A DNA stretch of 9,768 bases, taken from contig CAJLUG010000025.1 of assembly GCA_905209745.1 (NCBI GenBank), positions 1 through 9,768 on the forward strand, read 5' to 3'. This DNA is from an uncultured Mycoplasma sp. (lineage in GTDB: Bacteria > Bacillota_I > Bacilli_A > RF39 > UBA660). Positions within the stretch are counted from its first letter, which is position 1. Each line of letters starts with the position of its first letter. Positions 1 through 5,974 of this stretch are shown here, piece after piece. The translations under genes were made by a program, and so were the position numbers. The notes beneath the pieces are model-generated. The model had not been told where the DNA came from. It saw only the letters and a list, made by a program, of their open reading frames with translations, and did no database searches.

Positions 1-914
1 ATTTTATCGGGGCAGGGGATGGATATGCAAAAAAAGATAATAAATATTTCGTAGTAGAAAGTGATGAATTTAATCGTCATTTTACAGCTTATCATCCAAC
101 TTATGCAGTAATTACCAATATAGAAGCAGAACACTTAGAATGTTATAAAGATATTGATGATATTAGAAATACGTTTGAAATATTTGCAAACCAAACAAAA
201 AAATTAATTATCGCTAACGGAGATAACGAAGAAGTAAGAAAAATAAATTATAAAACACGCGTATTATTTTACGGATTTAACGAAGATAACGATATTGTAA
301 TTAAAAATATAAAATTATTAGAAACAGGATCAGTCTTTGATTTATATATCGATAATGAATTCTATGGTCATTTTGATATTCCACTATATGGAAAACATAT
401 GGTATCAAATGCTGCTGCTGCGATTGCTATTGCAAAAGAGTTAGGTTTAAAACAAGATACGATTCATAAATTATTAGAAACATTCCATAATGCCAAACGT
501 CGTTTTGCAGAAACAAAAATAGGAAACTGTGTAATTATTGATGACTATGCTCATCATCCAACAGAAATAAAAGCAACACTAGAATCAGTAAAACAAAAGT
601 ATCCAAATAAAAGACTAGTAATTGTCTTTGTACCAAATACTTATTCTAGAACCAAAGACTTTAAAGAAGAATTTATTGAATGCTTTTCTATGGCCGATAA
701 AGTATACTTAACAGAGATAAAGAGTAATAGAGAACGTGCAAGTGACTATCCTGGTATATCTTCTCATTTAATAGTAGATAATCTAAAAAATGGAGAGATG
801 ATTGATGAAGACTCCATTGATAAATTAAAAGAGGAAAAAGACTCAGTTGTCTGCTTCATGAGTTGTGCCTATATTGACAACTTAATTGACAGTTTCAAAA
901 ACATAATAAAATAG
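1..914 (+). CDS. murC: UDP-N-acetylmuramate--L-alanine ligase, C-terminal part (5' end outside window)
   Basis: MurC adds L-alanine to UDP-N-acetylmuramic acid with ATP, the first step of the peptidoglycan stem peptide, in the cytoplasm. The reading frame is open from base 3, so the first ATG near 399 is internal. About 303 residues are visible out of the roughly 430-450 usual for MurC. The ATP-binding GTHGKT loop lies upstream of the window. Visible are the central Mur ligase domain, with VESDEFNRHF (about 54-83) followed by a TNIEAEHLE stretch typical of MurC, and the C-terminal domain with DDYAHHPTEI (about 540-569). That HHP motif is a strong MurC signature. The gene ends at TAG 912-914, just before two hairpin terminators, so it is the last gene of its transcript. 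Identity is secure; only the N-terminal third is unseen. Confidence 0.95.
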   Translation, partial: FIGAGDGYAKKDNKYFVVESDEFNRHFTAYHPTYAVITNIEAEHLECYKDIDDIRNTFEIFANQTKKLIIANGDNEEVRKINYKTRVLFYGFNEDNDIVIKNIKLLETGSVFDLYIDNEFYGHFDIPLYGKHMVSNAAAAIAIAKELGLKQDTIHKLLETFHNAKRRFAETKIGNCVIIDDYAHHPTEIKATLESVKQKYPNKRLVIVFVPNTYSRTKDFKEEFIECFSMADKVYLTEIKSNRERASDYPGISSHLIVDNLKNGEMIDEDSIDKLKEEKDSVVCFMSCAYIDNLIDSFKNIIK

Positions 915-936
915 AGGAGAATCACCTCCTTTTTTT
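908..936 (+). terminator. Intrinsic terminator of murC
   Basis: AGGAG (915-919) pairs with CTCCT (926-930) across a 6-nt loop, and the stem can be lengthened by G-T and A-T pairs into the murC stop codon. A run of seven T (930-936) follows. The short stem plus T-run fits Rho-independent termination. Confidence 0.75.
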
Positions 937-940
937 CTTG

Positions 941-966
941 AATCGAAATTTTTTTCGATTTTTTTC
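941..966 (+). terminator. Second, tandem intrinsic terminator
   Basis: AATCGAAA (941-948) and TTTCGATT (953-960) form a perfect 8-bp stem with a TTTT loop, followed by a T-run (961-965). It lies only about ten bases after the first hairpin and would catch read-through before the promoter at 976. The stem is A/T-rich, so it may be weak alone. Confidence 0.65.
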
Positions 967-975
967 TTTGTTCGA

Positions 976-1004
976 TTGTTTTATACGAACAATTGTACTA
1001 TAAT
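976..1004 (+). promoter_or_regulatory. Sigma-A-like promoter of the Y-family gene
   Basis: TTGTTT (976-981), a 17-base spacer and a perfect TATAAT (999-1004) form a good housekeeping promoter. Transcription would start near 1011, about 24 bases before the ATG at 1035, leaving room for the AGGAGG site. This excludes the longer TTG-initiated frame that opens inside the -10 element. Confidence 0.75.
986..999 (+). promoter_or_regulatory. Candidate LexA (SOS) operator
   Basis: GAAC-AATT-GTAC (987-998) is a near-perfect palindrome centred in the spacer and touching the -10 element. The known Gram-positive LexA/DinR box has the core GAAC-N4-GTTC, so the core differs at one base. The flanking CG on the left matches the box, while the right flank is CT rather than a CG/YC-like end. 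A further GTTCG lies at 970-974, inverted relative to CGAAC at 986-990. Operator position and the downstream translesion-polymerase homologue favour SOS control, but one site with mismatches is not proof. Confidence 0.45.
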
Positions 1005-1021
1005 AAAATCAAGAAAGAAAA

Positions 1022-1027
1022 AGGAGG
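1022..1027 (+). promoter_or_regulatory. Ribosome binding site fixing the start at 1035
   Basis: A perfect AGGAGG sits 7 bases before ATG 1035. It selects this start over the upstream in-frame TTG at 993, which has no ribosome binding site and overlaps the promoter. Confidence 0.85.
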
Positions 1028-1034
1028 AAAAAAT

Positions 1035-2039
1035 ATGAAAAAAGAATACCTAGTATTAAAAGTAAATGAGAAAAAAGAAAGAATATATTTAAAAAAATTA
1101 TGGAAAGAACTAAAGCCAGAAAATAACTTATATATATTCTTAACAGATATTTTTTTCTACGAAGATATCTATAGTTATAATAAGTATGAATATTTTATTG
1201 ATATCACAAATTACCAAGAATTATATAACAAGACCATATATCAACTAGCGCAAGAGATAAAAAACAAGATAAAAAAAGAATTCGACTACGAAGTAACGAT
1301 AGGAATGGGACCCAATCTTTTTCTAGCAACAACTGCTTGTATCGGAAATAAAAATAAAATTACATACTTAGATGAAAAAGAATACATCATGTATTATTCG
1401 AATCATAAACCATTAAGTGACTTTATTGGCATAAGTAACAGTATGATGAAAAAATTAGAAAAACTAGGAATAAATACCATGAAAGATATCAGAAAGCAAG
1501 AGGCCAAAAAACTATACGATGAATTTGGTCTAATTGCAGAAAACTTAATTACGCATGCTCTAGGTCAAGATATCACTACAATCAAAGAACTAAATAGTAA
1601 AAAAACACCCAAGACAATATCATCTAGTCTAACTTTAAAAGAAATAAAAACCAAAAAAGAAGCACTACCTAGTGTATATGAACTATTGGATTTTAATATC
1701 TTAAAACTACTAGAAGAGGGCTTAAATACCAAAACCATAAAACTATATATTTCCTATGCAAATAACATCATACCGACCCAGATAATCAACTTAACTCTAG
1801 AAAAAAAGACCAGTTCTTATTCCCATCTAAAAAAAGCAGGACTTCTCCTTTTTGAAAAACAAGTAAGTCCTTTCTTTCCCATCAAAAAAATTGCCATCTC
1901 TTTTAACGAAATTAGTAAAATAGAAGAAAGAAATTACGAAGTCTTAAACAAAGAAAAGAAATGGCTATCTCTCAAAAAAATTCCCTTAGTAAAAATAAAT
2001 ACATCGATTGCCACGAAAAACTTTATTTTAAGAACATAA
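1035..2039 (+). CDS. Divergent, shortened Y-family DNA polymerase homologue (UvrX/UmuC-like), probably not catalytic
   Basis: The 334-residue product matches the later part of Y-family translesion polymerases. FIDIT (54-58) corresponds to the end of the palm SIDExFxD motif. DYEVTIGMGPN (84-94) matches the VSIGIGPN-type palm strand. A helix-hairpin-helix thumb, PLSDFIGISNSMMKKLEKLG (126-145), is followed by LGQDIT (176-181). A little-finger domain spans about 192-300. Family members are usually about 350-420 aa and begin with a D-x-x-x-F-Y-A motif, which is absent here. The catalytic DE pair is replaced by YE (51-52), and about 50 residues, the size of the fingers domain, are missing ahead of it. 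No convincing QxxLF clamp motif is seen. The gene stands alone between murC terminators and the mutS promoter. It is intact, not frameshifted: the upstream bases are terminators and promoter, not a lost N-terminus. Homology is fairly sure; loss of polymerase activity is inference. Confidence 0.8.
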   Translation: MKKEYLVLKVNEKKERIYLKKLWKELKPENNLYIFLTDIFFYEDIYSYNKYEYFIDITNYQELYNKTIYQLAQEIKNKIKKEFDYEVTIGMGPNLFLATTACIGNKNKITYLDEKEYIMYYSNHKPLSDFIGISNSMMKKLEKLGINTMKDIRKQEAKKLYDEFGLIAENLITHALGQDITTIKELNSKKTPKTISSSLTLKEIKTKKEALPSVYELLDFNILKLLEEGLNTKTIKLYISYANNIIPTQIINLTLEKKTSSYSHLKKAGLLLFEKQVSPFFPIKKIAISFNEISKIEERNYEVLNKEKKWLSLKKIPLVKINTSIATKNFILRT

Positions 2040-2052
2040 TCATGAATTATCC

Positions 2053-2081
2053 TTTAAATAGCAAGGGAAATTTGCTATAAT
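2053..2081 (+). promoter_or_regulatory. Promoter of the mutS-xseB operon
   Basis: TATAAT (2076-2081) is preceded by TG one base upstream (2073-2074), an extended -10. A weak -35, TTTAAA (2053-2058), lies 17 bases upstream. Transcription should begin near 2088, giving a leader of only about ten bases before the mutS ATG. Confidence 0.65.
2058..2078 (+). repeat. Inverted repeat overlapping the mutS promoter
   Basis: ATAGCAA (2058-2064) and TTGCTAT (2072-2078) are perfect 7-bp arms around a 7-base spacer. They fill the -35/-10 spacer and cover the start of the -10 element. No T-run follows, so it is not an obvious terminator. It could be an operator or chance. Confidence 0.5.
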
Positions 2082-2097
2082 ATTACTGGTGAAGTAA

Positions 2098-4650
2098 ATG
2101 AAACGAAGTGAAGTACAAAGAGAAAAATTAAGTCCAATGATGCAACAATATATGGACATAAAAGATAAATATGAAGATAGTATTATCTTTTTTAGACTAG
2201 GGGACTTTTACGAGATGTTTTTTGATGATGCCATCATTGCCTCTCGTGTTCTAGAACTAACATTAACTGGAAAACAAGCAGGACTAGAAGAAAGAGTACC
2301 TATGTGTGGCGTTCCTCATCATGCCTACGCATCTTACGTAGACACCCTAATTGATAAAGGTTATAAAGTAGCCATTTGTGAACAATTAGAAGACCCAAAA
2401 GAAGTAAAAGGTATGGTAAAACGTGATGTAATCCAAGTAATTACCAAAGGTACTAGAATTGACGAAAATATGGATTCAAAAAGTAATAACTATAGCGCCA
2501 ATATCTATAGTTTTGATTATTGTTATGGGTTAAGTTTTGCTGATATTTCAACAGGTAGTGTCTATGCGATGTTAGTAGAAGGAGAAAAAGAAAAAATCAT
2601 CAAAGAAGTAGCGAAATATGGTTTTAAAGAAGTAATCGTAAACGATGCCATTAATCGAGAAATTATAGAACACTTAAGAACAAACTACAACGTCTTAGTA
2701 ACCATAACAAACGACACCTTAGAAGATAAAAACTACGAATATATCTATAAAGAAATAGAAGATGTAAGAATCACTACAACCTTAAAACATCTCCTACATT
2801 ATATTATCGATACCAAAAAAGGGGACTTACACCACTTACAAAAATGTAAAGTAATTAAATCTAGTGAATACCTAGAGTTTGATAATAATACCAAAAGAAA
2901 CCTAGAATTAGTAGAAACCCTTAGAACAAGAGAACGTCAATATAGTCTATTATGGTTACTGGATAAAACCAAGACAGCGATGGGATCAAGATATTTAAAA
3001 TATAATATAGAAAATCCCTTACGAGATAAAAAAGCCATCACTAGACGTTATGACATGGTAGAAAAACTATCAACAGAATTCATATTAAGAGATGACTTAA
3101 TTAAAGAACTTAGTGAAGTCTATGACTTAGAGCGACTTGCCGGAAGAATTACTTACGGAAACTTAAATGCCAAAGACTTATTACAATTAAAAAGTTCTCT
3201 AAAGCATCTACCAAATATTAAAAAAATTCTAGAAGAAATAAACTATGATGAAAAAATAGAAACACTAGAAGAACTATATCAATTACTAGACCGTACCATC
3301 CTAGAAGACGCTCCATTTTCTCTTCATGAAGGACATCTAATTAAAGAAGGTTATAATGAAGAATTAGATGAATTAAAGAAAATAAGTTCTGGATCAAGAG
3401 ACTTTATCTTAGAGTTAGAACAAAAAGAAAGAGAACGTACCGGTATTAAAAATCTAAAGGTAGGGTTCAATAAAGTCTTTGGTTATTATATCGAAGTATC
3501 CAAAGGCCAAAAATCCTTAGTAAAAGAGGAATATGGCTATGATAGAAAACAAACTCTAGCAAATTGTGAACGTTTCACAACCAAAGAGTTAAAAGAAAAA
3601 GAAAATATTATTCTAGGAGCCGAAGAAAAAATAATTAACCTAGAATATAAATTATTCATGGATATTCGTGAAGTAGTAAAAAGATATATTTCTAAACTAC
3701 AAAGGATTGCAAAAGTAATTAGTGAAATAGATATGCTCCAAGCATTCTCTATTGTAAGTGATAATTACAAGTTTGTAAGACCAACCTTAACGGACGAAAA
3801 AGTAATAAAAATGATTGACTGTCGTCATCCTGTCGTAGAACAAGTAATGAAAGATAAATATGTACCTAATGATATCGTCATGGATAAAACAACAGATATC
3901 TTATTAATTACTGGACCTAATATGGCCGGTAAATCCACTTATATGCGTCAATGTGCCATTACTGTTATTATGGCTCAAATCGGATGCTTTGTTCCATGTA
4001 AGAGTTGTACAATGCCAATATTTGATAAGATCTTTACACGAATTGGTGCTAGTGATGACCTAGTATCTGGTGAATCAACCTTCATGGTAGAAATGAAAGA
4101 AGCAAATACAGCCTTAAGTGACGCAACAGAAAACAGTCTTATCCTTTTTGATGAATTAGGAAGAGGAACCGCAACTTATGATGGAATGAGTCTAGCGCAA
4201 GCCATATTAGAGTATATTCATGATAAAATCAAAGCCAAAACGATGTTTTCTACCCACTATCATGAACTAACAGCTCTAGAAAAAGATCTAAAACACTTAA
4301 AAAATGTTCATGTTTCTGCTATATTAAAAGAGGGACATCTAACTTTTTTACATAAAATAAAAGTAGGAGCTGTAGACAAAAGCTATGGTATTCATGTCGC
4401 AAGTCTTGCTCATCTACCAGATTCCTTAATTAAAAGGGCCGACGAAATCCTAAACATCTACGAACATAAAAATGTAAAAAAAGAAACCTTTACTCAAACA
4501 TCACTATTTGAATTAACAGAAAGTGAGGCAGAACCCAAAGTGGACCCAATCGTAGAAAAGATAAAAAATACCAATCCGCTAGAGATGACACCAATGGAAG
4601 CCTTAAATTATCTATACGAATTAAAAAAAGAAGTATCAAGAAAGGAATGA
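2098..4650 (+). CDS. mutS: DNA mismatch repair protein MutS
   Basis: MutS recognises mispaired and small looped bases and starts mismatch repair with MutL. At 850 residues it is full length. The N-terminal mismatch-binding domain carries GDFYEMF with the mismatch-stacking Phe37 and Glu39 (F-Y-E). Connector, lever and clamp domains follow, then the C-terminal ABC-type ATPase. That ATPase has Walker A GPNMAGKS (606-613), Walker B LILFDELGRGT (681-691) and the FSTHYHEL switch (717-724). QTSLF at 800-804 lies in the linker before the C-terminal helices and resembles the sliding-clamp-binding motif known in Bacillus MutS. The ATG at 2098 has a modest GGTGAAG ribosome binding site. The stop lies 4 bases before nusB, so it heads a tight operon. 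MutL, often adjacent in relatives, is not in the window. Confidence 0.98.
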   Translation: MKRSEVQREKLSPMMQQYMDIKDKYEDSIIFFRLGDFYEMFFDDAIIASRVLELTLTGKQAGLEERVPMCGVPHHAYASYVDTLIDKGYKVAICEQLEDPKEVKGMVKRDVIQVITKGTRIDENMDSKSNNYSANIYSFDYCYGLSFADISTGSVYAMLVEGEKEKIIKEVAKYGFKEVIVNDAINREIIEHLRTNYNVLVTITNDTLEDKNYEYIYKEIEDVRITTTLKHLLHYIIDTKKGDLHHLQKCKVIKSSEYLEFDNNTKRNLELVETLRTRERQYSLLWLLDKTKTAMGSRYLKYNIENPLRDKKAITRRYDMVEKLSTEFILRDDLIKELSEVYDLERLAGRITYGNLNAKDLLQLKSSLKHLPNIKKILEEINYDEKIETLEELYQLLDRTILEDAPFSLHEGHLIKEGYNEELDELKKISSGSRDFILELEQKERERTGIKNLKVGFNKVFGYYIEVSKGQKSLVKEEYGYDRKQTLANCERFTTKELKEKENIILGAEEKIINLEYKLFMDIREVVKRYISKLQRIAKVISEIDMLQAFSIVSDNYKFVRPTLTDEKVIKMIDCRHPVVEQVMKDKYVPNDIVMDKTTDILLITGPNMAGKSTYMRQCAITVIMAQIGCFVPCKSCTMPIFDKIFTRIGASDDLVSGESTFMVEMKEANTALSDATENSLILFDELGRGTATYDGMSLAQAILEYIHDKIKAKTMFSTHYHELTALEKDLKHLKNVHVSAILKEGHLTFLHKIKVGAVDKSYGIHVASLAHLPDSLIKRADEILNIYEHKNVKKETFTQTSLFELTESEAEPKVDPIVEKIKNTNPLEMTPMEALNYLYELKKEVSRKE

Positions 4651-4654
4651 TAAA

Positions 4655-5056
4655 ATGAAAAATAGAAGTGAATTAAGAGAAATCATCATGAAAGTAATCT
4701 ATCAGACATACATATTAGAAAAAACCAAAAACGAGTATGATATCAACAATCTAATTAAAGAACAACTAGAAGTAGAAAACGAGTATGTAAATAATACCAT
4801 TGCTGGTATCATCAAAAATCAAAAGGAAATCAACGAACTAGCCAATAAATATATGAATAACTGGACCATAGATAGACTAAATAAAGTAGATCAAGCCATA
4901 CTTTCTTTAGGTATCTACGAACTCATGTATACAGAAACTCCAAGTGTAGTTGCAATCAACGAAGCAATAGAATTATCTAAAAAGTATTCAGAAGAAAAAG
5001 TTACGAAAATGATCAATGGAATTTTAGATAAAATTTATCACGAGGAGGAAAAATAA
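4655..5056 (+). CDS. nusB: Transcription antitermination factor NusB
   Basis: NusB binds the boxA element of rRNA leader transcripts together with NusE (ribosomal protein S10) and helps RNA polymerase read through rRNA operons. The 133-residue, all-helical product is the usual size. It has the typical opening SELREIIMKVIYQTYI, the later DRLNKVDQAILSLGIYEL helix (about 74-91) and PSVVAINEAIELSKKYSEEK (about 96-115), which are conserved in NusB. An AAAGGAATGA ribosome binding site overlaps the end of mutS, giving a 4-base gap and likely coupled translation. Pairing of nusB with xseA/xseB downstream is common in Bacillota, which supports the assignment. Confidence 0.96.
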   Translation: MKNRSELREIIMKVIYQTYILEKTKNEYDINNLIKEQLEVENEYVNNTIAGIIKNQKEINELANKYMNNWTIDRLNKVDQAILSLGIYELMYTETPSVVAINEAIELSKKYSEEKVTKMINGILDKIYHEEEK

Positions 5057-5058
5057 AA

Positions 5059-5274
5059 ATGAGATATGATATTTACTATCTAATCGAGAAGTGGGCAAAT
5101 AATCTATACGAAAATAACGTCTGTAAAAACATGGTAAAAGAACTGATACCAAACGAACTAACCTATGAAGTAACAGAAATTGATACCAAACACCATGTAA
5201 TAGACTTAAAAGAAAAAGAGGGTAATAATTGTACAATCAAAAGAGTGCTGGCTGTTCCAAACCAAAAAAAATGA
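5059..5274 (+). CDS. Small protein of unknown function between nusB and xseA
   Basis: A 71-residue product that I do not recognise. The N-terminal half looks helical and aromatic (RYDIYYLIEKWANNLYEN), and the second half alternates in a beta-like way (ELTYEVTEIDTKHHVIDLK). There is one Cys in each half (residues 22 and 58), no signal peptide and no membrane segment, so it is probably cytoplasmic. It is a real gene: GAGGAGG (about 5042-5048) lies at the usual distance before ATG 5059, and it fills the space between nusB (2-base gap) and the next gene (4-base gap). It ends in TGA at 5272-5274. Any functional link with NusB or exonuclease VII is inferred from position only. Confidence 0.8.
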   Translation: MRYDIYYLIEKWANNLYENNVCKNMVKELIPNELTYEVTEIDTKHHVIDLKEKEGNNCTIKRVLAVPNQKK

Positions 5275-5278
5275 AAAA

Positions 5279-5971
5279 GTGAAATTAAAGTATCTTGGTG
5301 AAATTGGTAATCTATCTACCTTTGAAACAATCAGTGCCAAAGAAAATAAAAAAGAAGGAATTTATAGTCATATAACTATAATTAACGATGAAAATTATCA
5401 TGTCTTTCTAGCGAGTACTTTTATAGTAGATCAAGATATGAAAATAAAAAAAATTACAGTAGAAAACAACTGTTATGATGTAAACTCCAATACCCTTAAA
5501 ATAATAGATAAAGAAATATATAATACATTAGGCATAGTAGATTATTGTGAAGCCTTAAGAAAAATTAAACACCAAGAACGCGAAGAAAATTACAGTATTC
5601 CCGATTTAGAATTATCAGTAAATATCAATATCGATAATAAAAATAATATTTATAACATAAATATGGAAGGTGATCTTCAAACAGATGATAATAAAGAAAA
5701 TATCATAGGTACCTTAGAAAGTCCCATATATCTAAATAGTTGTGTATCAGAAGAATACCTACATTTGAACTTTCCAAAGAAATTAGGAAATGAACTAAAG
5801 CACTATAACACGAACATAATAAACAACTATATCACAACAATAGCGTCTTTCAATACAAAACAAGAAGAGTTAAAAAATATAGGAAAGAAAATGATGCAAC
5901 AATATACATTAAACAACCTAATAGATAGTAGTCATGTTATCTATGATGTAAAGACACTAAGAAAGGAATAA
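5279..5971 (+). CDS. Hypothetical protein upstream of xseA
   Basis: A 230-residue soluble-looking product that I do not recognise. It opens with beta-rich sequence (YSHITIINDENYHVFLASTFIV, 29-50), has a charged helical stretch (EALRKIKHQEREE, 91-103), then Asn/Ile/Asp-rich strands (110-145), and finishes with a helical segment (about 170-215). There is no signal peptide, membrane helix or familiar catalytic motif. Start is GTG 5279, 4 bases after the preceding stop. The ATG at 5271 hits a stop after three codons, and the next in-frame ATG is about 160 bases later. The ribosome binding site is poor, so translation probably depends on coupling to the 71-aa gene. An AAAGGAATA site for xseA lies at its 3' end. 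Base composition resembles its neighbours, so there is no sign of recent transfer. Confidence 0.8.
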   Translation: MKLKYLGEIGNLSTFETISAKENKKEGIYSHITIINDENYHVFLASTFIVDQDMKIKKITVENNCYDVNSNTLKIIDKEIYNTLGIVDYCEALRKIKHQEREENYSIPDLELSVNINIDNKNNIYNINMEGDLQTDDNKENIIGTLESPIYLNSCVSEEYLHLNFPKKLGNELKHYNTNIINNYITTIASFNTKQEELKNIGKKMMQQYTLNNLIDSSHVIYDVKTLRKE

Positions 5972-5974
5972 AAA

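Noticed and set aside
399..401. ATG at 399 as the start of a 171-aa murC-like gene
   Set aside because: The same frame is open back to base 3 and encodes recognisable MurC sequence, so this Met is internal and the gene is cut by the window edge.
993..1034. Longer TTG start for the Y-family relative
   Set aside because: It overlaps the TATAAT element and lies upstream of the predicted transcription start. ATG 1035 has a perfect AGGAGG at 7 bases.
2058..2081. Inverted repeat at 2058-2078 as terminator of the Y-family gene
   Set aside because: No T-run follows the right arm, which itself runs into the TATAAT of the mutS promoter.
5024..5236. Minus-strand open frame of 70 codons
   Set aside because: It lies inside nusB and the 71-aa gene on the other strand, with no ribosome binding site or family resemblance; a shadow of A-rich coding sequence.
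4648..5274. Alternative genetic code with TGA as Trp
   Set aside because: TGA ends mutS (4648-4650) and the 71-aa gene (5272-5274) at the expected places, and Trp residues are encoded by TGG.
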